This document shows positions 41,848 to 51,900 of a stretch of 64,000 bases of DNA, one piece after another. Within the stretch, counting starts at the first letter, position 1. Every line of letters starts with the position of its first letter. This stretch comes from Zavarzinella formosa DSM 19928 (GTDB lineage: Bacteria > Planctomycetota > Planctomycetia > Gemmatales > Gemmataceae), in NCBI RefSeq assembly GCF_000255705.1, contig NZ_JH636441.1, positions 956,378 to 1,020,377 on the forward strand. Direction: 5' to 3'. The notes below the pieces were generated by a model that was not told the origin of the DNA, made no database searches, and saw nothing but the letters and a program-made list of their open reading frames with translations. A program made the position numbers and the translations under genes.

Positions 41848-42585
41848 ATGAATATCCTCGTGACGGCCGGAAACACCCAAACCCCGATTGACCGGGTCCG
41901 CTGCATCACCAACATCTTCTCCGGGAAAACCGGCGGGCATATCGCCGCCGTGGCCGCTGCTCGGGGGCATCTCGTCACGGCGCTGACCTCTCATCCGGAA
42001 TCGGTGCCCGATCCAGGGGCGTTGAAAAAGCTGCGGCCGTATCGAACCTTTGAAGAACTGGAGCGATTGATGGCCGAGGAAATCCCGAACGGTGGGTACG
42101 ATGCCGTCATTCACGCGGCCGCCGTCAGCGATTACCACCTCGCCGGGGTCTATGCTCCCGCCCCCGGATCGGCCTTCGACCCCGAAACGGCCGTGTGGCA
42201 AAGCAATGAAGGGTCGCCTCGAATGATCGACACTGCCGCCGGGAAGGTGAAAAGCCATCACCCGGAATTATGGCTGAGGCTGAAACCTGCCCCGAAACTG
42301 GTGGACCGCATTCGCCGGGATTGGAATTTTGCCGGTTTACTAGTGAAGTTTAAGCTGGAAGTGGGTGTGACGGATGACGAACTCCGCGACATCGCCGAGA
42401 AATCTCGTCAACAATCTTATGCTGATTTGATGGTGGCCAACACACTAGAAGGTATGCACGATTGGGCGTTCATCGGGGCTGGTTCCTACGACCGCGTTTC
42501 CCGCCCCGAACTGGCCGTGCGATTGCTGACCGAACTGGAACGCCCGGATCGCTTGAAGGCGAAATTTTTGACCTTGAAAGAATGA
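41848..42585 (+). CDS. coaB: Stand-alone phosphopantothenoylcysteine synthetase (CoaB domain)
   Basis: CoaB joins 4'-phosphopantothenate and cysteine, using CTP or ATP, in CoA synthesis. The 245-aa protein starts MNILVTAGNTQTPIDRVRCI and has the nucleotide-binding NIFSGKTGGHIA and the acceptor-site AVIHAAAVSDYH and LKPAPKLVDRI. In most bacteria it is fused to the decarboxylase CoaC; here only the synthetase domain is present, so CoaC should be elsewhere. An earlier in-frame start (41809) adds 13 non-conserved residues. Stand-alone CoaB occurs in some lineages, including enterococci. Confidence 0.85.
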   Translation: MNILVTAGNTQTPIDRVRCITNIFSGKTGGHIAAVAAARGHLVTALTSHPESVPDPGALKKLRPYRTFEELERLMAEEIPNGGYDAVIHAAAVSDYHLAGVYAPAPGSAFDPETAVWQSNEGSPRMIDTAAGKVKSHHPELWLRLKPAPKLVDRIRRDWNFAGLLVKFKLEVGVTDDELRDIAEKSRQQSYADLMVANTLEGMHDWAFIGAGSYDRVSRPELAVRLLTELERPDRLKAKFLTLKE

Positions 42586-42693
42586 ATCTTTGAATGACAT
42601 CGGACGAGGGGAGAATCATCGGACAATCATATGGCGACGGCGGCAGTCGTGTTGTAAGGTTGTTCAAATTGTTCCCGCTCGCGGAGCCAGGGC

Positions 42694-44847
42694 ATGGGTG
42701 AAGAGATCGCCGGACTGGCGACCAAGACGAAGGTATTAAACTCACCGGAGCAATTCGTCGTCCAAGGGGTCGCCAATCCGTATCCGTTCCTCGATTCCCC
42801 CCAAAAACCGGATGAACTTGGCCGGTTGGATGAGTATCGGGTGCTGAAATTGCTCGGTCAGGGGGGCATGGCCTATGTGTTTCTGGCCGAGGACACGCAC
42901 CTTCGCCGTCGCGTCGCCCTCAAGGTGATGAAGCCATCGGCCGATGTCGAAATGTCGGGTAGCAAGCGATTTCTCCGCGAAGCCCGGATGCTGGCCTCCA
43001 TCAAGCATGAACATGTGGTGACGGTTTATCAGGTTGCCCGCGACAACCCGGCCGTCTTCATTGCCATGGAATGGCTCCAAGGCCAGACGTTGGACGACTG
43101 GATCGACAAGAACGGCCCGCCGGAAGTCACCGAGATATTGCGGCTCGCCCGCGAAATCGCCAGCGGTCTGGCGGCGATTCATTCCAATGGCCTCATCCAC
43201 CGGGACCTAAAGCCGAACAACCTCTGGGTGGAAGAACCAAGCGGCCGTATCAAGTTGCTCGATTTCGGTTTGGTCCGGGCGCTCAAAGACGATGGCCGAC
43301 TGACCAGTTCCGGCGTCATCATCGGCACGCCCGCCTTCATGTCCCCGGAGCAGGCCCGCGGGGAAGCCATCGACACCCGTAGCGATCTCTTTAGTCTGGG
43401 CGGGGTTTTGTATTTCCTGTGTTCCGGTCAGTTGCCGTTTCCATCGGCGACGTCCGTCGGAATGCTGACTTCCGTGGCCTTGAACCAACCGCAACCGATT
43501 GGCCAGTTCAATGCAAGGCTTCCCGAACCAGTCGTCAGACTCATCATGGAGTTGCTGGAGAAGAACCCCGACCGAAGGCCGCAATCTGCCACCGAAGTGA
43601 TCCGACGGATTCAAGAGATGGAAAATTCCATTCCCATCTTGGGCACCGCTGTGGTGGCTCCGCCAACCCTCGGTGAGATCAACGCCTTCGGGGACACGCA
43701 AATCGACACGCCGGTGATGCCGACCCATCGGGGTAACCGGAAAACCAAGCGAACGCTGGCCGCTGTCCTCGCCTTGGCAATTAGCCTGCCAGTCACGGTC
43801 GGATTGTATTTTGGTTTCGTCAAATCTCCGAATGTGGCAAACGCGGAGTTGCCTGATCCGGGAGTCGGTATTGCCGATTCAGGATCGCCTGGGCCAGCCA
43901 AGCCGCCGGCGCCAGCCAAGCCGAAAGGAATTCTTGTCCTCGACGATTGCGACCGCCAATTCAAGGACAAAGACAAATACGAAGACCGACTGACCCTCTT
44001 CGACACAGAGGGGAACAAAACGTTCCGGGTGTCCGGTTTCAATGTCAGCCAAACGGTGGCCAACAGTCGAAGAATCGCCACCGATCCGCAACGGGATTGC
44101 ATTTGGGTGATCGAAAACACTGGGCAACGGATTCAGCGGTTCGATCTGACCGGACAAGTGACCGGGACGATCAACTACGAAGGAAGCGGCTCGGCGGTGG
44201 CCGTCGATCCGCAAACGGGCAATGTTTGGGCTCTTTTGTACAACGGGTCGAAGCAAATCGGCAAAACAATCGTGTTCAGCCCGGATGGCAGAACATTGGC
44301 CACCCACCCAATTTCGGGATGGGATATCGTTTACGATGCGAAGGCCCGCGCCTTTTGGATTGCCTCCCCGGACCTGACAAAAATCACAGCCGCCACGGGA
44401 GAGGTGCTGTTCACCATCAAGATTCCCGGCTGGCTGGCCCCGAGCGTGGATGTCGATCCGAACAGTGGCTCCGCATGGGTGGGGCTGCGCACCCTCAACC
44501 CATCGCCGGTCAGCACCAACCGGCTGGTCAAATTCGACGCAGAAGGCCGACAATTAGTGTCCGTGGAGTTGGGAGCCAAACCGCCAACCAAAATTTCGGT
44601 AGATCGAGCCGATGGAAGCGTTTGGGTGGCTCACCGGCAGAAATCCGTGGAGCATTTCACGGCTGGCGGCAAACCCGATGGAGAATATGAGGTGGCGGCC
44701 CTGACCGTTCAATCCAATCCGCGCGGCGGCGGGATCTGGGTCGTCACGCCCGAGGAGATTGTGAAGATGACAGCCAAGGGCGTCGTCACCAGCCGATACC
44801 CTCATGCCGCCACCACCACTGATGCCTGGATCGCCTCACTTGATTGA
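42694..44847 (+). CDS. Membrane Ser/Thr protein kinase with C-terminal propeller
   Basis: A 717-aa Hanks-type kinase of the PknB group. Kinase domain about 48-310: glycine loop LLGQGGMAYVFLA, Lys77 (VALKVMK), HRDLKPNN at 169-176, DFGLV and SPEQARG. A single transmembrane helix lies near 349-370 (LAAVLALAISLPVTVGLY). The C-terminal part (about 400-717) repeats WVIENTGQRIQRFD, VWALLYNG, WVGLRTL and VWVAHRQK at roughly 45-residue intervals, as in YVTN/NHL-type propellers; it would sense or bind something outside the cytoplasm. Such kinase-propeller fusions are strongly expanded in planctomycetes. Targets unknown. Confidence 0.92.
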   Translation: MGEEIAGLATKTKVLNSPEQFVVQGVANPYPFLDSPQKPDELGRLDEYRVLKLLGQGGMAYVFLAEDTHLRRRVALKVMKPSADVEMSGSKRFLREARMLASIKHEHVVTVYQVARDNPAVFIAMEWLQGQTLDDWIDKNGPPEVTEILRLAREIASGLAAIHSNGLIHRDLKPNNLWVEEPSGRIKLLDFGLVRALKDDGRLTSSGVIIGTPAFMSPEQARGEAIDTRSDLFSLGGVLYFLCSGQLPFPSATSVGMLTSVALNQPQPIGQFNARLPEPVVRLIMELLEKNPDRRPQSATEVIRRIQEMENSIPILGTAVVAPPTLGEINAFGDTQIDTPVMPTHRGNRKTKRTLAAVLALAISLPVTVGLYFGFVKSPNVANAELPDPGVGIADSGSPGPAKPPAPAKPKGILVLDDCDRQFKDKDKYEDRLTLFDTEGNKTFRVSGFNVSQTVANSRRIATDPQRDCIWVIENTGQRIQRFDLTGQVTGTINYEGSGSAVAVDPQTGNVWALLYNGSKQIGKTIVFSPDGRTLATHPISGWDIVYDAKARAFWIASPDLTKITAATGEVLFTIKIPGWLAPSVDVDPNSGSAWVGLRTLNPSPVSTNRLVKFDAEGRQLVSVELGAKPPTKISVDRADGSVWVAHRQKSVEHFTAGGKPDGEYEVAALTVQSNPRGGGIWVVTPEEIVKMTAKGVVTSRYPHAATTTDAWIASLD

Positions 44848-44863
44848 AGCATTCAGCCTTGGC

Positions 44864-45841
44864 TCACCGACCCGCCATCATCAACTTCTGGATGGCGGCG
44901 GTCGCGGTGGCCAATCGCTCGGACTTTGTTCCGGTCAACGCGACGAAGGGCAGGTTGTGGGCTACTAATTGTTCAACGAACATCTGATTCATCCAATCGC
45001 GGATGAGTTCTCCATCCCGCGTGCCGTCCTGTTCAAAGGGTGTGTTCACATCCGTGAGCAAGTAAAGATCGGGCCGACGATGGGCGGCCACAATCGCATC
45101 CACTTCCGGCGACCAACCACACATGTATCGGTGATGCCACACTCGCGTGACAAAGGCATCTGTGTCGCAAATCAACACCCGGTTCGCCCGGCAAGCCGCG
45201 GCGTTTTCACGGCGGCATTGCTCGCGGGCGATTACGGCGAATTCTTGCGTCACCCAGATGTTTGGCTCGCCCCTCGCCATCTTTTGTTCCCAATATTCCC
45301 GGCCATACTCCGGCAACCAGATCGTATTGAACTCGGCTGCCAGATCGGTGGCCAAGGTGGTCTTCCCGGTTGATTCGGCCCCGATCAGGACAACTCGTAG
45401 CGTGTAGTATCCACGAACGGGCGGTTCCAGAAAGTCCCACGAGGCCAGCGGATTCGCCCGGACGGCCGTGCCGGAAATCGGCACGGCCGTCCGGGGCTTG
45501 TCCACCAGAACATGCCGACAACCGAGGCAGGCCGCGAACCGTTCGCCATAGTCTTCGGACGTGAACACCATATCGGGGGCAAAACCCAACAACCCGATAC
45601 AGTTCGCCGCCCAAATGGCCGAGTCGTCGGGATCGTATCGGTCGTCAATCAACCATACGTTTGCGGCCGGATGGATCTCCCGCAACCAAGCCGCTCGGAG
45701 GACTGCCGGAGGATTTTCGCCGGGCTTGTCGCAGACGATCACATGAACTTCGTCGGCCCCGGCCAAGGCGGCGTCGATCAGATGCTTGTGCCCGCGATGC
45801 GGTGGATAGAACTTGCCAACCACCAATCCCCGCGTCGTCAT
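44864..45841 (-). CDS. nadR: NadR-type NMN adenylyltransferase / ribosylnicotinamide kinase
   Basis: A bifunctional salvage enzyme of 325 aa. The N-terminal half starts MTTRGLVVGKFYPPHRGHKH, with the (H/P)xxH nucleotidyltransferase motif, and carries ISGTAVRANP. The C-terminal half has a P-loop VLIGAESTGKTTLATDL and a CDTDAF Walker B-like segment, as in the ribosylnicotinamide kinase of NadR. The DNA-binding domain of enteric NadR is absent, so this form is enzymatic only. Its ATG overlaps the pnuC stop (ATGA). It converts imported nicotinamide riboside to NMN and then to NAD. Confidence 0.92.
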   Translation of the reverse strand: MTTRGLVVGKFYPPHRGHKHLIDAALAGADEVHVIVCDKPGENPPAVLRAAWLREIHPAANVWLIDDRYDPDDSAIWAANCIGLLGFAPDMVFTSEDYGERFAACLGCRHVLVDKPRTAVPISGTAVRANPLASWDFLEPPVRGYYTLRVVLIGAESTGKTTLATDLAAEFNTIWLPEYGREYWEQKMARGEPNIWVTQEFAVIAREQCRRENAAACRANRVLICDTDAFVTRVWHHRYMCGWSPEVDAIVAAHRRPDLYLLTDVNTPFEQDGTRDGELIRDWMNQMFVEQLVAHNLPFVALTGTKSERLATATAAIQKLMMAGR

Positions 45842-46536
45842 GCTTGTTTCCCGTCGAGATGTCGCCGCCATTCAATCAACCCGGCCACGCACATCGCCAA
45901 AAAGACGAAATACAGCCCGGCCGTCAGGTGCATGTCCCGTGACCAGAAGAGGACGACCGAGACTTGATCGACGATGATCCACCCAAGCCACGACTCGATA
46001 TGCCGACGATTAAGCATCCACTGGGAGGCCAGGCTCAGCGTCGTGACAAACGCATCATAAACGGGGGCCGCCCCGCCAACGGCTTCCAACAATTTGGTCA
46101 ACCCCAGCCAGACCGCCGGAAATGCCGCCGCCAGAACAGTGAGTTCATCCAACGGAATCCGGCGAACCGGGGTGACCTCGGCCCGTCCTCGCACCCACGA
46201 AATCCACCCGTGAATGCCCAGCAGGATAAACACCACCTGAAGCCCGGCATCCGCGAATAACCGCCCGTCGGCAAAGAACACCAGATAAGCCGTGCAACTG
46301 ACAATGCCAATCGGGAAGTTCCAGACACTTCGCCGGACGACCAGCAGAACACAAGCCGCCCCGGTTAGGGTGCCCATCGTTTCGAGCCAAGAAGATGAAA
46401 CCCATGCGAAAGTTTTGGCGACAAGCAAAGTGATGGCCGTGAGGACAAACATCACGACGGTGGCCGTCTTCAAATTGCCGCCCACCGGTTCGCTTGGTTC
46501 CGCGTCGTCTTTCGCTTCGCCCACAATCTCATCCAC
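45838..46536 (-). CDS. pnuC: Nicotinamide riboside transporter PnuC
   Basis: A 232-aa integral membrane protein with about seven hydrophobic segments, including VMFVLTAITLLVAKTFAW, VFFADGRLFADAGLQVVFIL and WLGWIIVDQVSVVLFWS. The pattern WxxFPIGI near 73 and the Trp/Tyr-rich substrate region (YLVFFADG, IHGWISW) match PnuC transporters. It takes up unphosphorylated nicotinamide riboside, which the coupled NadR traps by phosphorylation. It is overlapped by nadR and preceded, 37 bases upstream, by a macro-domain gene on the same strand. Confidence 0.92.
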   Translation of the reverse strand: MDEIVGEAKDDAEPSEPVGGNLKTATVVMFVLTAITLLVAKTFAWVSSSWLETMGTLTGAACVLLVVRRSVWNFPIGIVSCTAYLVFFADGRLFADAGLQVVFILLGIHGWISWVRGRAEVTPVRRIPLDELTVLAAAFPAVWLGLTKLLEAVGGAAPVYDAFVTTLSLASQWMLNRRHIESWLGWIIVDQVSVVLFWSRDMHLTAGLYFVFLAMCVAGLIEWRRHLDGKQA

Positions 46537-46573
46537 CTCTCAAGAACGCCGATCCGGCTTTGTCGCCCGAAAC

Positions 46574-47191
46574 TCACCCGATGACTTGGCGACGGCCATC
46601 GTAACAGATCGCCCGTTGCCGCTCCGCCACGAACTCCCAATCGAGTCGGTGCGGAGGTTCGAGGAAGTGGCGGTAGGCAACCGCCATCTGCCGGGCGGCC
46701 TCCGTAAAGGGCATCCCGCCGAACCCCGTGCCCATCGCCGGGAACGCCACCACTTCAATCCGCTGGCCGGGGTTCTGTTGGTTATGGGCTTGGATGGCGA
46801 GAAACGCCGCCCAAGTGGCGGCATACACCTTGTCGGTTCCCTCAATGCTGCCGGGCACACGCATCGTCGGAGCGTGAGCCAAAAACGGAAGCGACGGATC
46901 TCCGGTCGGCAGGATAAAAGCCGTGCCAACCGGTTGCTCCCCGAAATATTGGTCCATGATCCGGTGCTGAACATCCCGCATCAGCGGTTCGCCGAACCGC
47001 CGAATCACAGCGGCATCAATCCCGGCCGTCATCAGCCCGAAAGCATTCCCGGCGGTGACGAAACAATCGTGCGGTTCCAAATCTTCAAAACGGCCGCGGA
47101 CAACACGAACGTTCGGCAAACCAGCAAACCGTTGCCGAAAGGCATCACCCATCGCCTCGTCGGGGTGAACCAGCCAAAGGTCTTCGAGCAT
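46574..47191 (-). CDS. Macro-domain protein (ADP-ribose-binding type)
   Basis: A 205-aa protein of the macro fold. It has VTAGNAFGLMTAGIDAAVI, the ADP-ribose loop, and VVAFPAMGTGFGGMPFTEAA, the pyrophosphate-binding loop with GxGxGG. Macro domains bind or hydrolyse ADP-ribose, acetyl-ADP-ribose or ADP-ribosylated bases. It is the first gene of a macro-pnuC-nadR unit, so a role in recycling NAD-derived nucleosides is likely (inference). Which chemical activity it has cannot be told from the sequence. Confidence 0.85.
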   Translation of the reverse strand: MLEDLWLVHPDEAMGDAFRQRFAGLPNVRVVRGRFEDLEPHDCFVTAGNAFGLMTAGIDAAVIRRFGEPLMRDVQHRIMDQYFGEQPVGTAFILPTGDPSLPFLAHAPTMRVPGSIEGTDKVYAATWAAFLAIQAHNQQNPGQRIEVVAFPAMGTGFGGMPFTEAARQMAVAYRHFLEPPHRLDWEFVAERQRAICYDGRRQVIG

Positions 47192-47397
47192 TTCTGGATT
47201 CCTTGAGTGTCACCCGTCCGGACACGGCAACTTTCCGAGAGGCTCGCCGAGATTATTCTTTTGACAGACCGAGATGAAAAGAGTGGCCGGGGGACATGGT
47301 GACGACGCACGGCGGCATTTTTGTCCGCAATGAGATGTCATCACAACTGATTGCAGGCTAACCCTTTGCGAACGGAGCAACCTTCCTTGAAAATCAA

Positions 47398-48858
47398 TCA
47401 AAATCCACCGGTCATCATGGAGGCGTTGTCGTCATCAATATTTCCAACCAGCGTGAAGGTTAATGTCGATCCGCTCACCGAGAGATCAACCGAATCAAAC
47501 TTTTTGCCTTTGCCACCCCCCGTCTTCAACGATTGGGCAAACAATTTCATGAGCGTCTCGGCTTGCTTGGCCGCATTCTCATCCGCAAACACCAATGATT
47601 GATTCATCTTCATTTGATTCCCGACAATTTTGCCACTGCCATATTCAAATTTTGGGGGAGCAAATCCAAATCCCGCCCCGGCGTTAGCACCGCCGGTGGA
47701 CACTTTAACCTCCCAGATGTCTCCGCTTGTTTTTCCAATCAAATTTTTCATGTCAGCGGACACGGTGACTTTCGATTCCTTTTGCAACAAACCGGTCATT
47801 GTCCCGTCATTCGCATCATCCCCGGAACAAAATACCAACATCGTTCCTGTCGGAAGATGAAAAGTACCCGAGGGGCCTTTGTAATACTTTTTGCCGGCCG
47901 CCGTCTTCTCCGTGGCGTTGGCGGACTTCATCATTTTGGCGGCATCAAGCGTGGTTTTTGAACGAACCACGAATGTCTCCGCCCCGCCTCCTTGGGCAAC
48001 CATTACCTCATCCACATCATTTAGAGACATTCCAATATTCTCAAGACGTGAAAGCTTGGGTTGGATGCCTCGTTTGAGCGAAGGAAAACCGCTGATCGTC
48101 GCGTATTTCACCCCGTTGATATGGGTGCTGCCGCTCGGCGCCCAAGCAAGCATGTCCGAAGAAGCACCGCCGCCGGAGAAGATCAGGAAATAAGCCCCGG
48201 TCAACACCCCGCCGCACATCAAAAACAAGAGCGGCAGCCCGATGGCCAGCATGAGGACGAGCGGCTTCTTTCCCTTCTTCTTTGATTTCTTGCGGGAAGA
48301 GGGGGCGTCGTCATCCTCTTCCTCGTCGTCATCCCGCCCCTTTTTGGATCGTGGCCGGTCATCTTCTTCGTCGTCCTCGTCACGGGATTTCTTCTTGGAT
48401 CGTGGCCGGTCATCCTCGTCGTCGTCATCCCGCTTCTTTTTGGATTTTGGCCGGTCGTCCTCGTCATCATCGTCTGTCCGCTTCTTCTTGGAACGCGGTC
48501 GGTCGTCATCATCGTCCTCGTCACGGGATTTTTTCTTAGAACGAGGCCGGTCGTCCTCGTCGTCATCGCGGCGTTTTTTGGACTTGGGTTTTTCCTCCAG
48601 TTCGTCATCAACAACCTCTGCCGCCTCCAGTTCTTCTTCTCTTCGCACGGCTTTCGATTTTTGAGTCGAGGGGGGCGGCGGGGGAACCGGGGGACGCGAG
48701 TTTACCGGACTGGAGGCGGTGCCGGGCAGTTCCGGCGAATCTTCTGTCGTGGTAAATGCGTGTTTACACTGCGGACAGGTGACTGCTTTGCCGGCCGGCA
48801 CGAGAGCGGCTGTTTTCAAGCGGGCCGAACATTCGGGGCAGGTGACAACAAATGGCAT
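47398..48858 (-). CDS. Large zinc-ribbon, Lys/Asp-rich linker and membrane-anchored protein
   Basis: A 486-aa protein of planctomycete plan. Residues 1-40 form a zinc ribbon (CPECSARLKT, then VTCPQCKHAF). Residues about 75-200 are a low-complexity array of repeated units such as DEDDRPRSKKK. A transmembrane segment sits near 205-230 (LVLMLAIGLPLLFLMCGG), and an extracytoplasmic C-terminal domain of about 260 residues follows (FEYGSGKIVGNQMKM). The repeat units are near-identical, suggesting slippage. A shorter relative is at 24234-24806. Function unknown. Confidence 0.75.
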   Translation of the reverse strand: MPFVVTCPECSARLKTAALVPAGKAVTCPQCKHAFTTTEDSPELPGTASSPVNSRPPVPPPPPSTQKSKAVRREEELEAAEVVDDELEEKPKSKKRRDDDEDDRPRSKKKSRDEDDDDDRPRSKKKRTDDDDEDDRPKSKKKRDDDDEDDRPRSKKKSRDEDDEEDDRPRSKKGRDDDEEEDDDAPSSRKKSKKKGKKPLVLMLAIGLPLLFLMCGGVLTGAYFLIFSGGGASSDMLAWAPSGSTHINGVKYATISGFPSLKRGIQPKLSRLENIGMSLNDVDEVMVAQGGGAETFVVRSKTTLDAAKMMKSANATEKTAAGKKYYKGPSGTFHLPTGTMLVFCSGDDANDGTMTGLLQKESKVTVSADMKNLIGKTSGDIWEVKVSTGGANAGAGFGFAPPKFEYGSGKIVGNQMKMNQSLVFADENAAKQAETLMKLFAQSLKTGGGKGKKFDSVDLSVSGSTLTFTLVGNIDDDNASMMTGGF

Positions 48859-48960
48859 GCGAGAACCTTAAGTTCGCTTGTGGCGATGACTAAATGAGGG
48901 AGTAACGACAATATTGATGAGGGCTTAAAAATGTGATTGTAAACGAAGCGGGCGGCACAA

Positions 48961-51900
48961 TCAATCGAGCGCCACGAGGCAATCGTAGATGAGCCGGGTA
49001 TCCCGCCGATGGGTTTCCAAATCCTTCAAAAAGCGATTGCGGGCTGGCTCGTCCCCGGCGGGATAACCCATCCGGCGGGCGAACTTTTCGAGTTCTTCCG
49101 CCGATTCGGGATACTCGCTTGCCGGGCGGTTCAGCAACACGCGAAGCCGGGCTTCCGCGAGCCGGTGGAACGAATAGCTGGCGACCAGCCGATCATGCTG
49201 TTCCGGGGTCAGCAGGCCATGATCGCGGAAGCACGCCAGGCTTTCCCAAGTGTTCGTCAGGCAAAGCATCGGCAATCGCTGGCCGTGACGGATCTGCATG
49301 GCCTGCACCAGAAACTCAATGTCCGTCATTCCCCCGGCGGCCCGGCGCAAACTGCGGGGCGTTCCGGCATGTTCCAGCCGGTCGCGCATTTGCCGGATCT
49401 CCCGCACCACTTCAATCGTCCACGGGATGTCCACGGCCGCATGACGGACCCGGGCCATCATCTCCGTCGCAAACGCCGGATCGCCATGCAAGACGCGAGA
49501 CCGCGTGAGAGACTGGCGTTCCCAAATCTGCGCGCTCTTTGCCTCGAAGTACCGTTGAAATTCCCCGAGCGGCACGACGAGGCTGCCGGACTTTCCGGTG
49601 GGTCGCAAACGCATGTCCACTGCGTAAAGACGCCCCATCGGTCCCAGATTGCTGAGAGTCTTGATGATCCGCCGGGCGAGATCGGTGAAATATTCATAAT
49701 GATCGACGGATTTTGGCCCCGCCGTGCGTCCCTCGCCGGCGTAGACCAGCACCAAATCGAGATCGCTGTGGTAACTCATCTCCCGGCCGCCGAGTTTCCC
49801 GAGGGCCAGAATCACATACGGCCCGGCGTCCCCGTGGCGCTCCCGCAACAGGACTTCCTGTCGGCGGGCCACTTCCACGAACAAGGTCTCGGCCACGTCG
49901 CTTAATTCGGCGGTCACTTCCCGGACATCGGTCTTGCGCAACAGATCCCGCACGGTGATCCGCAGGATTTCCTTGTCTTGGAAACTGTGAAGGATGGATT
50001 CCACGGCATCGGGGGCATCTGCCCCTTTCAGCAGTTCCGTGAGTTCATTTCGCAGGTCGGCCAATTCTCGGGGTCGGTTCAGAATCAGGCTGTCCAGCAG
50101 GTCGTCGATCATCCCCGGATTATTGATGAGTATTTGCGCGAGGAAAGGGCTGTCGCAAATGTCCACATACAGCTTCAACGATGGCGGGTTGAAACTGAAC
50201 AGTTCCCATAACACGGCTTTGCCGCCAAGGGAGGCCGTCACCTGTTCCAAGTTGGTGAGCGCCTGATCCGGGTCGGTCGTGCTGCCGACGGCCCGGAGCA
50301 ATTGCGGGGCGATGTTGGCCAGAAAATGCCGGCAGCGCCGGGTGGAGAGGAATCGTTGTTCCTGTGTCAACTCCATCATGTTCCGCCATGCGGCCGCCAC
50401 ATCGCGGAAGCCGTATTTGCCCAGCACTTGGGTAACGGTTACGATGTCCGGGTCCGGATCGAGGATGAGGTCGCTTTCCGGTTCGGCATCCTCTGTGGTG
50501 TCCGCGAAGGTCAGGTGCAGCAGGTGATTAAGGATCGTCCGGTTCAGCCGGGTTTTTTCTTGATAATCGAGAAGGAACTGGTCGAGCGGGTCCACCAGCA
50601 AGTCACGAGCGTCCAGAGTGGGGACGACCGAAGGCTCGTCGAGCGGGGAATGTTTTTGGGCACCAAGCGAACTCCCGCCGCGATTCGGCTCGGCGGCTCT
50701 CGGCATGTCCCCGGTGGTCTTGGTCTGGTAACCGCTTCGCAGGGCGAGTTTGCGGAGTTCATCCGCCGATTCTGGCAGAATGTGGGTCTGCAAGTCGAAG
50801 AGCAATTGCAACCGGTGTTCGATCTTTCGCAGGAAGCGATAGGTGTCGTCGAGTCCCCGGTACTCGGCATCCGTCAGACACCCGGCTTTTTCGAGGGCTT
50901 GCATCGCCCCGAGAGTGTCCCGTTTGCGCACCGCCGGGGTGTCCCCGCCGTTGAGGAGTTGCAAAAACTGGATGGTGAATTCGATGTCCCGGATGCCGCC
51001 GGCACCGATCTTCACCTCGCGTCCCTTGGTCTCCTGCCGGGCTTTTTGTTCGATTTTCCGCTTCATCGCCTTGATCTCGTTGATCTCGGCAAAGCTCAGG
51101 AATCGCTTGTAAACAAACGGCTGGATCGCCTCCAAAAACTCAGCCCCCAGCGAAAGATCCCCGGCCACCGGGCGAACTTTGATGAGGGCCTGCCGTTCCC
51201 AAGTGCGGCCGAGCGTGTCGTAATACGAGAGCGTGTTGCTCAGGGACTTGGCGAGCGCCCCCCGCTGGCCCTCGGGCCGAAGCCGGAAATCGACCCGATA
51301 AGCTTGGCCCCGGTCCGTGTGGGAAGAGAGCAACCGGATCAATTCGGAGACGACGCGGGAATAAAACTCGTCGTGCCCGACCGGCCTGCGACCGGTTGTT
51401 CGGCCCTCTTCGTCGTAGACCACGATCAGATCGATGTCGCTGGAATAATTGAGTTCGCCACCGCCGAGTTTGCCGAAGGCCAGCACACAGGCCCGGCCGG
51501 GATTGCCGTATCGCAGGCACATGGAGCGGAGGGCCGTCTCCCAACCGACGATCAACGCGGCATCGGCCACCCGTGAAAGATCGGCGGTGATCTCCTCCAA
51601 CGGCCGGTCCCTAACGATGTCGTTTACCCCGATGCGGAGCAATTGCTCCCGGCGAAATCGGCGGATCGTCCGCAGGACGCCGTTATCGTCCCCGGCGAGA
51701 TTCACACTTTGCCGCAGGGTTTCCGTCAACTCGTCCAACGTGGGCGTTCCCCTCAGCGGGGCGGTGGCCGTCTCCAGAAAATCCGGATCGAGGGCAAGGA
51801 CATCGCCGAAGAATTGCGAGGTGCCGATGAGTTGAACCAACGCTCCGAATCTCGCTCCGTCGTCGGCAAACAAGCGGTCGCGAAATTCGAGGGAGGGTTT

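Noticed and set aside
48242-48664. Serine-rich 140-codon frame opposite the Lys/Asp repeats
   Set aside because: It is the antisense reading of GAC/GAT-AAG repeats (giving Ser/Arg runs); the sense protein has the zinc ribbon and membrane helix.
50302-51576. 424-codon frame opposite glnE
   Set aside because: Antisense to the conserved nucleotidyltransferase motifs of glnE; no independent start site or domain.
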